64,000 bases of DNA from Leguminivora glycinivorella (lineage: Eukaryota; Arthropoda; Insecta; Lepidoptera; Tortricidae), in assembly GCF_023078275.1 (NCBI RefSeq), contig NC_062971.1, positions 10,168,001-10,232,000 of the forward strand. Direction: 5' to 3'. Position 1 is the stretch's first letter. Each line of letters starts with the position of its first letter. Position numbers and translations under genes: made by a program. The notes below the pieces were generated by a model. The model saw nothing but the letters and a program-made list of their open reading frames with translations. It was not told where the DNA came from and searched no databases. Of this stretch, positions 32,421-44,332 are shown piece by piece.

Positions 32421-32879
32421 GCGCTGGATGCGTAACGATCGATATAACTTTTTTTGATATAATTATTGAACAACAACAAATAATATATTTAATAATAAAT
32501 TGTATAATTCTTATTTAAGGCATTTCTCAGGAGGCGCGTTTTTACGTGTCCGAGGCAAAAAACGTCAGAACGGACTGTTCTAAAAATCTGAATTAAATCA
32601 GGCATAATCTTTAACCTCTGTTCTATTTGGTACACCTTAACATTATTTATTTATTATTTGTATGATATTAGTAATAAAATATTAAATGCGAAAAATGACC
32701 GTCGGTGGGCGTGTCCCGCACTCAGAATTTGCAAAACAAAAAATCATAACTCAAAATGGAGTTGTTGATCGCAGTTGTTATAGATATTCACGTATAAGGT
32801 ATTAGTTAACCTATCATATTTTCTGTATAAAAATAATATGTTAGCTAAACTCACCGAGTAAAGACAAATTTACCATGTG
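32421..32879. other. Unassigned sequence
   Basis: Nothing recognised. Confidence 0.3.
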
Positions 32880-33830
32880 TCCCGGGCTAGTGACTGATTT
32901 CGGTGTAATTTTATAAACATGACATTACTCTTACAAATTAGTAGATCGGGGACGTAGTAGCACAAATATAGTTAGTTTTAGCTATGTTTTAACCATTCAG
33001 TGTAGAGGAGATGCAGTACCGTTTTATAAAGGGGACTTTTTGAAGGTTTCTCAGTCGTTCGCAGGGTTTGGTCCCATGTTTTTTAAGATTCGGTGGATCA
33101 ATTTACTCCCACAGTTTAGGTCCATTTGTCGTTATGTAAGGTACTAACAAATCCTTGAAAGTATGTTATTACGTCATTATAACATCTCCTCTGTATCATG
33201 CATGCTATTGCAGTTATCTCCAAAAAAGCTATAAAATTTGATATCAGTGGAGTTGATTTCCGTGGTTTCGGTGGATTTTTTGACCACCGATATCAAAAAA
33301 AGTGACCACCGACTTCGATTGCCACGTTGTAAACTGATTAAATGTCCATTATTTTCTAATATTTCATACTTAAATAGTAGGATATACCTTGTAAAAAGAT
33401 AGAACTATGTTTCTAAGCAAATTGAGCCACTCTATGGGTACAAAATTCCCTACTCGATAATTACTAGCATATTACCATGTTAAATTTAGTAAAATTGCGC
33501 GATTATGAGCCTTTTTACATTACCTGTCATCGAATTAAAATGAAAAATATCATTAAATTGAATAATAAGTTATATATTAAGTTGAAATGTGGAATAATGT
33601 ATAAAAAATTGAATTCGGTGGGGCAAATTGATTACAGTGCCCATACATAATTTCGGTGATTTTAAAATGTCAGATTTCTTACAAACTATAAGGTTCTAAT
33701 GGAGGCCTCCACCACCAATATTTTTTATATTTAGGCTAGATTTTAGTAAATTGACTGACATATCAATAAAGTAGTAAATAAAAATCAGCACCGAAATCAG
33801 GCACCGAACGTCATCCCTGAGAACCGCCCA
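32880..33830. mobile_element. Candidate element with repeated GATTTCGGTG motifs
   Basis: CTGATTTCGGTG (32891) and its inverse CACCGAAATCAG (33789) mark the ends. GATTCGGTGGATC (33088), GGTTTCGGTGGATTT (33265), ATTCGGTGGGGC (33613) and TTTCGGTGATTTT (33650) lie between. No ORF. Confidence 0.3.
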
Positions 33831-33839
33831 TATAATGCT

Positions 33840-35010
33840 CATTTTTTCGAATAACATTGATTATAACATAGGTACTTTGAGTATAATGCTTATTTCCGAT
33901 AATACTTAAATTGTATAACACTAATTCCTTCTAAAGCACGGTTAGAATAAAAAAATAATTAATAATAAATTCATTCATCATTTACCAGAAAAATAGATTA
34001 GGTTAGAACTGAAACCCCTGACACACAACGAGCTGCTACCAGAAAAATATGTTAGGTTAGGTTAGAACTGTGACCCTTAAATATATGTACCTACTGCTAT
34101 CAGAAAAGTAGGTTAGGTTAGGTTAGAACTGTAATCCCTACAAAAAAGAATAATTTTAATGCGTGAAATGTGGGTGCGCCAAAGTTCATATAAAATTGTT
34201 ATATAGATTATTGGTAGTCCGAAAATGTTTCTCATACAATTTTACATTATAACGATCATTATTTATAACAATTTTATGTTAATAACTATCGTAACTTCGA
34301 ATGACTTATGTTCATAATGTCATTCATCATAAATACGTTTTATACTAATGTTTATGTTTATATACTTATTGATCATAACGATTGCGAGTAATATAATTTA
34401 TAGTTATATTATTGTTAACAGGGTGGCTAGCCGAATGGCACAATCGCTCACGAAACGCTCACGAAACGAAGCGCTAGTAGATATCTATCTCTATCGCGCT
34501 TGCGTATTGGCGCGACAGAGCCAGCGGCGTATCGCTTTCGTTTGGCGTCGGAGAAATGCCATTCGGCTACGGGGCCAGAACAGACATCACATGTGACAGT
34601 CCAGTTAGGTGCGACGACGAGCGTAGCGAGGAGGAGCGTGTTAGGTTGACCGTGAGCGAACCAGAAACGAATTTTTAATGTAAATTGTATATGTCACTGT
34701 AAAAGCTTCAAGCGCGCTTCTATAAATGGCACAAGTTTTTCATAGAACTTCCCCAAATCTTTTTAAATAATTTTATGATGAATGATTTTCTTAAACACAA
34801 AATTATGAATGTTATTAAATATTTGTATAGAATTTATGATTAAAAATTTTCGACTAAATGATTATTATGAACAGTGATAGTAGTACTATTGATAATAATG
34901 AAACAAAATTATGATAAGTAAAATTATGAGAAATGATCATTCGGAGCACAAATCGGTATAAACAATAATTTTATAACAAATAATTTTATATGAGCCAATA
35001 TGGACCCGTG
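33840..35010. repeat. Second TTAGGT fold-back locus
   Basis: Core 34000-34140 (GGTTAGGTTAGGTTAGAACTG units with CTGCTAYCAGAAAA) flanked by AT-rich stretches rich in TTATGA/ATAATG units. A MITE at 34421-34577 is inserted in the right side. Diverged from the locus at 19.2 kb. Confidence 0.4.
34421..34577. mobile_element. MITE with GTAGCCGAATGGCA-type ends (copy B)
   Basis: By eye identical to 5994-6150 except one A/G near the right end; recently copied. The frames shared with copy A reflect copying, not coding. Confidence 0.8.
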
Positions 35011-36054
35011 AAATGTTTTATACGGTTTGCTAGTTATATTATATAGTCGTATATCAATAGATAATTACACCATATAACAGTTATTATAAATAAGTGTTAT
35101 TGGCTACGTGCACGACAATTACGCCCACTACCATGTGAACCTGAAGTGGAAAATGTCAAAAAATGACATGTAAACAAACATTACATTTTAACGATTTTTC
35201 GTTAATTTTAAATAAATCGAATAACAAGAGCTACTATTTCAAGTGTAATTTAGGTAGATAGATTATAAAGACATGGATATAATATAATACCAAAAATCAG
35301 TTTCCAAAGCATTACTCACGGTATAAACTTCCAACCCCAGACTACAGAAAGAGTCAATAAATTGGTGCTGGCAGGGCATATAAGGAATCTTGAAGAACAT
35401 AGGAGTAATGGTACAAGTTCTTCGAGCTAGTGATATGGTATTCGCTAAACCTCCGTCCCGTTAATGCCATATAAAACAAATCTAAACGTAAGTACCTAGT
35501 CATGTCCGCGGCCGCAGAAATATCCAACACGGGGCTATTCCCAGGCTAGGCCTGAATCTTTAAGCATAATCTTTTACGGTAGGACAAATACTAACAGACT
35601 ATTGAACAATATTAGGTAAACAAAGCTTAAATATAATTTATTATAATGTTTTGTTTTGACATGTCACTTACGTTTTCTCTTCACCGTAGCTATCCATTTA
35701 GTTCTTTGATCCTATTTCCAGTGTGCTCTAAGAAACGCATAGAACGTGCAACGACTATTTATGCCATTATTTGTACAATTAACAACAAAACAACATTGAT
35801 GCCCCATATCAAACATTACACATTGTATTATATTGTATGAGTTTTGATAGATGACAACCACAATCAGTGTCGATTTTGACCACCGCAAGCACTGCGATCG
35901 CTTTGCTTACCCCCTCCATGCACTTCGCACGAAGCCAATACGAAATACACGTTAATTATGTCTAATGAGTGATTATATCCTTTAAATTTATACCAAATGT
36001 TGTTATATCAAATGTTACTATACCAAAAAAAATTATACCAATCATTAAACACCC
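35011..36054. other. Unassigned sequence
   Basis: No gene recognised. Confidence 0.3.
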
Positions 36055-36166
36055 GCTTGCGCTTACGTTCAGAACAGTGACATTTGGTGCAGTGGAACTT
36101 CTGATGACGATCAGAACGGAACTCCTCAAATCTGAACGCCACACTTATAGTGACTTTCGTATTTTT
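36055..36166 (+). repeat. 121-bp minisatellite, single partial unit
   Basis: CGTTCAGAACAGTGACATTTGG through ACTTTCGTATTTTT, then abruptly the left end of the next element. Confidence 0.7.
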
Positions 36167-36933
36167 AACCGCCTTCCAAATCTCAAAGTAAGGGGTTATC
36201 AAGTCCTCTGTATGTTTTTTTTTTTATTTTTTTATTTTTTTTAATGTTTGTTCCTCGATATCTCCGTCGTTACTAGACCGATTCTGAAAATTTTGTTTTT
36301 GATTGAATGTATATATGCATACAGATTAGTCCCATTTTTCTCAGAACCCAGTTCTGATGATGGGATCCTGGAGAAATCGAGGGAACTCCTCAAATCTGAA
36401 AGGCATACATATGGTGATTTTTGTGTTTTTAAAGGAACAGCATGCATTTACGTACGGAACAGTGACATTTGGTGCAGTGGAACTCCTGATGATGGTCAGA
36501 ATGGAACTCCTCAAATCTGAACGGCACACTTATAGTGACTTTGGTATTTTTATAAGAACAGCATGCACTTACGTCCAGAACAGTGATATTTGGTGCAGTG
36601 GAATTGCTGATAATGGTCAGAACGGAACTCCTCAAATCTGAACGGCATACTTATAGTGACTTTGGTATTTTTATAAGAACAGCATGCACTTACGTCCAGA
36701 ACAGTGACATTTGGTGCAGTGGAACTGCTGATGAAGAGTGAGCCGCCCCTGGTTAGAGTTCCGTTCTGATAATCATTCTCATCTGTAAGTACTTCAGAAT
36801 CATCCAGATTTCAAAATTGGTTCAGAAATGATGGAGATATCGAATAACAAACATTAAAAAATATACAGACGAATTGATAACATAATCCAACATTTGAAAA
36901 TATTTATCACCAGAACCCCAAAGGAAGGCGGTT
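36167..36933 (+). mobile_element. Minisatellite-bearing element with matching inverted end motifs
   Basis: Left AACCGCCTTCC (36167-36177) is the exact inverse of GGAAGGCGGTT (36923-36933). After the leader (TATCAAGTCCTCTGTATG, poly-T, GATATCTCCGTCGTTAC, GGTGATTTTTGTGTT) come about 3 units of 121 bp and a tail with ATAATCCAACATTTG and CACCAGAACCCC. The element at 46137 has the same layout but another end sequence. Homology with that copy continues slightly past the inverted motif (TTTTTTTTTCTTAAAAAT), so the true ends may lie outside. Confidence 0.65.
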
Positions 36934-37026
36934 TTTTTTTTCTTAAAAATATTATAGGAACAGTTCCATTCTGATCATCATCACAAGTTCCACTGCACCA
37001 AATGAAATCTGAACTCAGAACAGTCA

Positions 37027-38776
37027 CTTTATTTGGATTATGCGACGTTCTTGCCAAAGTCACTTCTTCCTAATCGCAATTCTGGACAATCTGAATTCTA
37101 CGCAATTAGTATTTCACCTCATTCGCTATTCTGCACAGTTATTACTTGTGAACAGTGGCGATTCTTCCTGTTCGCAATTCTGCCCAATCTGAATTGCACA
37201 CTATAGTTTTTGACCTCATACGCTATTGTGTGCAGTCATTATTTGTGTTCAGTAGCGATTTTTCCTGTTCGCAATTCTGCACAATCTAATTTCCACACAA
37301 TAGGTATTTCGCCTCATTCGCTACTGTGCGCAGTCATTATTTGTGTACAGAATAGTTTCTTCCTATTCGCAATTCTACGCATTCCGAATCCGACGCAATA
37401 GGTATTTCACCTCATTCGTTATTGTGCACAGTCATTCTTTGTATACAGTATAGTTTCTTCCTATTCGCAATCCTACGCAATTCAAATTCCACAAAATAGG
37501 TATTTCGCCTCATGCGCTATTATGCACAGTCATTACTTGTGCACAGTATAGTTTCTTCCTATTCGCAATTTTACGAAATCTGAATTAGACCCAATAGTAT
37601 TTCACCTCATTCGATTTTATGCACAGTCATTACTTGTGTAAAATCTCGTTCTGCACAATCTCAGCTTCCTCAATCCCCGCAAACACGCACACATAGAAAC
37701 GCAGAAATCTCCTAACATGAGTATACGTCGCTGAGGAGTTTCGTTCTGATCTATTATCAGCAGTTCTACTTCATCAACTATTATAGCATGACAAATAGGA
37801 ACGTTTCCCGAAAAATACGAAGGAAAAGCTTTTCGCACTACATTTGTAATTATTTAGTAAACATTGGCCTATACATCTAGCCAGCAAACGTTTGATTTTA
37901 ACATTTTATTTACAAGATATTGATATGGTGACTGGTTAGATTTATTTTATTTTAAAATTGGGTGTCAAAAATTAATACAGTGCTTGTAACAACGCTATCT
38001 GTAGCATGACACCTAAATATTATTTTTACTGAGTGTGTATAACGGTAGTTAATATTAATAATGCTATATGGAGCTTTGCCCACGCTAATGCGCCGCGGAA
38101 GGCACTTTCTGCGTTTCTGTGTGTACGTGTTTGCGGGGATTGAGGAAGCTGAGATTGTGCAGAACGAGATTGTACACAAATTATGACATTGCATAAAATC
38201 GAATGAGGTGAAATACTATTGGGTCGAATTAAGATTGCGTAGAATTGCGAATAGGAAGAAACTATACTGTACACAAATAATGACTGTGCACTAAAGCGCA
38301 TGAGGTGAATTACCTATTGTGTGGAATTCGCATTGCGTAGAATTGCGAATAGGAAGAAACTATACTGTATACAAATTCACAATAACGATTGAGGTAAAAT
38401 ACCTATTGCGTCGAATTCGGATTGCGTAGAATTGCGAATAGGAAGAAACTATTCTGTACACAAATAATGACTGCGCACAGTAGCGAATGAGGCGAAATAC
38501 CTATTGTGTGGAAATTAGATTGTGCAGAATTGCGAACAGGAAAAATCGCTTCTGTACACAAATAATGCCTGCACACAATACCGTATGAGGTCAAAAACTA
38601 TAGTGTGCAATTCAGATTGTGCAGTATTGCGAACAGGAAGAATCGCCACTGTTGACAAGTAATAACTGTGCATAATAGCGAATGAGGTGAAATTCTAATT
38701 GCGTAGAATTCAGATTGTCCAGAATTGCTAATAGGAAGAAGTGACTTTGGCAAGAACGTCGCATAATCCATTTATT
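37027..38776. repeat. 1.75-kb fold-back: two facing arrays of ~98-bp repeats
   Basis: Left arm about 37027-37707 and right arm about 38105-38776 are inverted copies, both ending in ATTATGCGACGTTCTTGCC (outer) and ACGCAGAAA/TTTCTGCGT (inner). Each arm is a degenerate tandem array with a period near 98 bp (units marked by TTCCTATTCGCAATTCTACG and CACCTCATTCGCTAT; starts near 37171, 37269, 37366, 37464, 37561). The 0.4-kb spacer is unlike the arms. Open frames within the arms are repeat artefacts. A Foldback-like transposon or a palindromic satellite duplication would fit. Confidence 0.75.
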
Positions 38777-39647
38777 TGGATTGTTAGGAGATTATTGTTC
38801 TTTTTGTTATGCTTACATATTGAGTTTTCAAATTTTGTCAAGCTCGATTTCTTATAAGTAATCGGATATCAGATTCATGAGGAATTGAGGAAATTCATCA
38901 AACCTTAACGGTATACGTATATTCATTTGTGTTTCCATCAAATAATCAAAGATTTACATTAAAAGCAGTTTAAAAAAATACCTACTCATTTGAGAAAATG
39001 AGAAAGTTCTGGCGGCTCTGGGCTCTTAGTCTAATATGGGTTCAAATGGTTTAATTCAATTCTGTTGTGGGTGAGGGGCTAGCAACCTATCACTGCATCA
39101 AACGAAATTGTGACAGGCTACCAGTCCATGCCTATACAGCATACAAGTCAAAGGCACAAATACTATCTATGAATAACAATATAGAAAAAATATTACTTCC
39201 CAGTCTGGCATTTCTGTTTTGTATGAAATTCCTTTACAGTTCTCTGGAGTTGCTTCTCCTGAAACGTCATATTTTGAAGTCTATTATAAGTATTATAACG
39301 AACGTAATGATAACATTTCATTCCATTTTTTTTTTCTTTATTTTGTTATTCATTCGAAACCAATTCATTAATTACAACATAGCAAAAACTTACAAATAAA
39401 CACACTAAAACCACCTCACTCACCTCACACACCACTTGAGCAGATACACTTCAAAAATTAGATTTACAGCTTTGTATACTCGCTATAAACACTATTTATC
39501 AATTATTTTATTTGTTGTGATAGGGGCTTTGATGGCTGTCATTGCGAACCGGGAGCATTGCGTCCTCGTTGTGACCCTTTTTCTGGGTATAAATGCAGTT
39601 TTGTCTGAAATATACTATCGACGTATGTTTTAGTAATCTGCTGTTCC
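38777..39647. other. Minisatellite-element tail, then unassigned sequence
   Basis: 38795-38980 matches 51990-52170 (GAGGAATTGAGGAAA, CTCAAACCTTAACG-like, CGTATATTCATTTGTGTTTC). Beyond that, open frames at 39067-39399 and 39436-39633 are hydrophobic and unrecognised; they could be decayed membrane-protein remnants. Confidence 0.35.
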
Positions 39648-40695
39648 TAGAGATGGGTAGGGGTGAGTAAATACTGAGTATTTACCCGTAATTTACTCAA
39701 AGCACCGAGTAAATACTCGTATTTACTCATTTGGGTGAGTATAAACTGTTACCTAAAAATAATTTAAAAAATGAGATTTAAGTACTTAGTCGTGTTTATT
39801 TTAACTGTGTGGACATGTTTAAATGAGATTTATATTATTAGAAGCTTATGGGAGTCTTAGTTTGTCAAAAAAAGGTAATCTTTGTGAGACAATACATTTT
39901 ATCGTCTACTTAATCCTAACGCCAACAAGTTTATACAAACTTTTTGCATCCTCAGATAGTGGTTGCCCCAAGATTTGGTTGATAATGTTTAGTTAGCAGT
40001 TTTGCATCTTCCAAAATATCACATTCGTTTGGCGACGGCACCTTTTTCATTAAATATGCAAATTTATGTAGGTGATAAAAGCAGGTATTTACAGTAAAAG
40101 TATGAGACTTCAATGAAATTGATGTTCTAGATAACGGCATGACGTTCGGAAGTGATTGTTAATGTGGCACTTACGACCTTTTATTAAGGGTTTTCTAAAG
40201 AAAACTCAAAAATGGCTCAGCTGGTGACGTTTAAAGTACTAGTTTTGTGTTTTGTATTATATGGCCAATAATTTGACGGTTTCTGGATATTTTTCCAACA
40301 ACGAATTCGAAAGTTATAAAGGTATAAACATTATTTCGGCCTTAATTATCGTTTTATTCCAAAACTGTTCATATTATTAAAAAACTTTTTTAGAAACATT
40401 CAATTAATTTTTAAAGACCTATCAGATGATGTATAACACACTGGTAATTTCTGAATTTTATTTTTGTGAAAAATAGTTACATGTATGGAGAGCACGTCTT
40501 TAAAATAAAATTAATATAAATTTGATTACTTAACTTAGTAGTCGATAACAAAATACACCAATATTTCTAATTTGTATTTCCATTTCAGCACGCGAAATAG
40601 TTTATACCCATCAATTTGAGTAAAAACGAGTAAATACGGGTATTTTGAGTAAATACTGAGTATTTACTCGATATTTACTCTTGAGTATTTACTCA
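39648..40695. mobile_element. Candidate hAT-like element with GAGTAAATACT ends
   Basis: GTGAGTAAATACTGAGTATTTAC near the left and AGTATTTACTCA at the right are inverted, with several more GAGTAAATACT/AGTATTTACTC motifs inside each end. CTGTTCC flanks both sides (39641-39647, 40696-40702). No ORF; a non-autonomous copy. Confidence 0.45.
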
Positions 40696-42217
40696 CTGTT
40701 CCAAAATATCAGGAGTAAAATAGGTAAAAATAAATAATTTTGCACATGTTGACAAGTGATTATTATTATTGTTGGTGGACCTTGTCAACAGCTAAGACAA
40801 TGTTAATGCAAGGTTAAGCTGTTTGTCTCAACAAGTCCATTATTTGCGGTTCATAATATTATTACGTTTACGTAATATGACCTCCCCATAAGATCCAAAA
40901 AACGCGGCGCTTTCATGCTCCTCGAATCTCCTTCATCCCAAAAGTCAATTTTATTACGTAAACTGATTCAGTCCGACATAAAACGCGTTAAAAAGGTAAT
41001 TAAAAATATCTTGAATACCGGTTAAGAGCCCTTAGTTCGCAGAACTCTGCATCTAATTTCAGGTGCGGCCAGTTTTCCCATGTGCGGTGGAACTGTGCCG
41101 CACGTGCCGCCGTCACGTGTAGGATAGGCCCTGACACACTTCGCTGGGGCCGTTGACTGTCGCTACGCTAAATGCATCTGACTGCATTCTGACATTAGCT
41201 GCGTGTACTGGCTTAGCGAACTCTTAATTATTGAATTAATTGGCCGTCGTTCTTTTCACTCAAATGTCTCAGTGTCCCAATGGTTACTACTCTCCATGTG
41301 TGGAGACAAAAGTGAGAGAATGATATGAGCACACTTCTGACCAGCGGGAGACTAAAAGGCCATATAGTATAAGGAGCCAATAAATTAGTTATTTAGCTGT
41401 CGATATTTTGAGAGACGGTAGGGAATAAGATCTGGGTCTATTCAAGTCAAGAGTGAATAGGCTATTACTGAACTAGTGAGCTACAACTTTGGCGTTGTCG
41501 TCACTTTCCAGCAGGTGCGACTAAGGTCAGGTCAGTTTATAATAAAAAAAAGACTTTGCATTAAAACAACTTTGAATAGAAATTAAGAAAAGTTCATATC
41601 AGTTGTTGTTTTTACATAAGTGAATCTAATAAAATTTATTATAATAAGTACTAGCTATACATAAGTAGGTATTCATGATGCATGACAATATGTTTACCTA
41701 TCACTTGGTCTCATGTCAAAAATAGTTTTAGTGCAGCCTGTTAGATAGTATAAAATTTTTTGCAGACTATTCTTCTGGAGTAGGGAGGGAGGCATAAACT
41801 CCTCAGCGTGTTTACTTCTAATCTATTCTTTGTTATAAACTAAAAGCTATATACCGACCTAGGTACAATGTTTCGTGTTATTTGCCGCATGGGACTGTAG
41901 TCGAGGTTACGGTGATAATTTCACCTTTCAACCCAGTTCTTTTTTTGATTTTATCAATTGTTAAATAGTGATACCTCTGCGTGTGTTTCGAGTCCCGACA
42001 CACGGACAAGGCAACATACCGCTTATATTTTATTAAAGAATCAAAGAGACTTCACGTGTTGGTTTCAGTTCCGCGCACGCCTCCCAAAGGTCTCCCAATT
42101 AACGAATACAATTTTAAACTTGTATCCCCCTTTATCGTAATTTGGAAAGCATACGCTAAATTAGCATATGTAAGAGTGTAAAGACTTCGTAAAGACAACA
42201 TTTGACAATGTCAATTT
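40696..42217. other. Unassigned, mostly single-copy sequence
   Basis: No repeat recognised. A GC-richer patch at about 41060-41170 contains several CACGTG/GCACGTGCC motifs and may be regulatory; this is speculation. Open frames at 41958-42181 are unsupported. Confidence 0.25.
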
Positions 42218-43070
42218 TTTAGGGTTCCGTACCAAAAAGGTACAACAGGAACCCTTATGGTGCGACTCTGTCCGTCGGTCTGTCCGTCTGTCACATTCCT
42301 AAATATCTCGAGAACTACTAGTGCTATCAACTTGAAATTTGGAATGGTTGTGAACATTGTGAACCTCTACAAGTAGAAGGTATAATTTTTTTAAATTTAT
42401 CAATTTTAATTGTAGAAAATGGCCAAAATGAAAGGGGGGTAAACTGTAAATTTCAAGTTACTAGGTCAAGTGGGGTATCGTTAGAAAGAGCTCAAATTGA
42501 ACGTAAATAAACTATTTTTTATAATTTTTTTGTTGTGGAAAAAAAAGAATTTTGAAGGAAAATGTAAAAAAAATACCGTTCCCCCCCTTATCTTCGAAGT
42601 TTACCAAAGATAAATTATGAAAATTTTAGGAAACATTGGTTTTATGCTAAATATTACAGGAAAAATATAATCGTCTTTGTATCTTGAAAACTTTTTTTTT
42701 AATTCACAAAAAACTTTTCAGATTTTTACTTTTAATTTACCCACCTTTGCGGATGTATATAGTACTTCAAATTAATACGAGATGTTACGTAAATCATCTT
42801 CTTTCCAATAAAGTAAAAATTGTTTAAATCGGTTAACATTATAAAGAATAATCCTGAAAAAGCAACATACTATGGTCGCGCAAATTAGTTAGCGAATTCA
42901 CCGAGAGATGGCGCTATACACAATAATACTCATTAGTACCTATACTTTTGTCTTTTAGTCAAGTTGTTAGAGTTATGTGAAAACATGAGATTATTTTAAT
43001 TGGAGAGTTTGAAAGTTTGTACGGAACCCTCGGTGGGCGAGTCCGACTCGCACTTGACCGGTTTTTTATT
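42218..43070 (+). repeat. GTTCCGTA-family dispersed repeat, most complete copy
   Basis: Runs from AGGGTTCCGTACCAAAAAGG to GTACGGAACCCTCGGTGGG, CGAGTCCGACTCGCACTTG, with both ends bearing GTTCCGTA/TACGGAACCC. Interior blocks: CTCGAGAACTAC, AATGGCCAAAATGAAAGG, CTTATCT-CGAAGTTTACC, GCGAATTCACCGAGAG. No ORF. Related copies are at 1385, 52475/58330, 60620 and 61442. Class unknown to me. Confidence 0.65.
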
Positions 43071-43417
43071 TTAAAGCATGAGACCTCACTTTGGCCTATT
43101 CGTGTCGGGGAATAGTTATTAGCTTAGCAGACCCTAGCTGTTACGTGTCAGGGCTAAACGCTCGCACCACGTGACGTGTCTCGTGAAACCGTGACGAATG
43201 AGGCTCTGCGTTGATCGCAACGTTTGTTAGTGTTATTACTTATTACAGGGGGCCTACCGCGAATACCGCACTTCACAAATCACGAGTATCGTTCTCTTTC
43301 ATTTCAATGAAGGCGTAATAAGTGTGACAGAGAAAGATGTCTGCAATTTATTCGAGCTTCAGCGTTTATGGCAAGCCTTTGATATGGAGTTAAAGACGAT
43401 AAGATTGTTCGGTCCAT

Positions 43418-44178
43418 AAGGTCCGACCGAGAACGATATTTTTGTCTCGGCCGAGAACGAGACCGAGACCAAGATTCAATTTGATTCTCGGCCGAGACCG
43501 AGACCGAGACCGAGAATTTGTAAAACAGTAAAAAAATATGCCATTTTTACAAAAAAATGTTTTCATAATCGAAATTCGCCTATTAACCAGGAAACCAAGT
43601 ATGTTGGGTCCTACTTAGTGTTTGGTTCCGTAACTACCCAAACCTACCCGCACTCCTTACCTATCTACCGTAGCAAAATAGACCACGTCAGTGACAAAAA
43701 CAACTATACGGCTCGCCCGGTGGTAAGCAGTCGCCATAGCCTATAGAGGCATGCAATTTCAGAGGTTTTACACGCGCGTTTAATAGGTACCCTGATTTTT
43801 TTGTGACTTTTTGTAAGAAATCATAAAACAGGTTGTCGAATCGTTTTTTCTACGGGTAGTTTTCCAGGTTTTCCTTGAAAGTCTTTACTAAACTTTACTT
43901 TGATTTTGACGTATTTTTAGGCACATGATTCAAAGTTAAGGGACACGAACTATCGTAAATATTTTACACTCTTTTATGAATTATACCTAGGTATTTTGTT
44001 TGTTTTTGGCTTAAAATATCGATAAAGACCCTACTAAAATCACTAAAATCGGGATATCAAACGGGCGATGTAACAAACTGAAAGCTAAAAACCGCAGTCT
44101 CGGTTTTGCCGAGAATCTCGGCCCATTTTGGCCGAGAATGCCGAGACCGAGACCGAGACCGAGATCCCGGTCGGACCT
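43418..44178. mobile_element. hAT-like non-autonomous element with ACCGAG end repeats
   Basis: AAGGTCCGACCGAGA at the left and CGGTCGGACCT at the right are TIRs. Both ends carry runs of GAGACCGAGACC and TCTCGGCCGAGA. Flanking 8-mers CGGTCCAT (43410-43417) and TAGTCCAT (44179-44186) match at six positions, as in a decayed hAT target duplication. The 43681-43794 SINE-like piece lies inside. Confidence 0.6.
43681..43794 (+). mobile_element. SINE-like repeat fragment (second copy)
   Basis: Diverged relative of 3139-3247 (TACGGCTCGCCCGGTGG, TAAGCAGTCGCCATAGCC, CACGCGCGTTTAATAGG). Confidence 0.5.
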
Positions 44179-44332
44179 TAGTCCATTGTGACTGGTAACG
44201 CATTCAATCTACCACACGTGGGGTGCGTGTCGAATGCGCGCCCCACGTGCCTTAAACTCGTGACAGGTATAGCACTGGCATTGTTTTTATGTTTTAACTG
44301 GGTACTTGAGGAGAACAATAGATTTTTCCCCT

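Noticed and set aside
32040..32518. Overlapping ORFs across the 121-bp repeats (also 36.0-36.6, 46.2-47.1 and 51.6-51.9 kb)
   Set aside because: The same peptide (SERHTYSDFGIF...) recurs because the DNA repeats. The unit is not a multiple of three, so frames shift, and both strands are open.
37027..38776. CRISPR-like array of regular repeats
   Set aside because: Units of about 98 bp are degenerate with no conserved repeat/variable spacer pattern, and the DNA is from an animal.
39067..39633. Two hydrophobic ORFs of 110 and 65 residues
   Set aside because: AT-rich sequence readily yields Phe/Ile/Leu-rich frames; no start context, no conserved motif. Noted as unassigned only.
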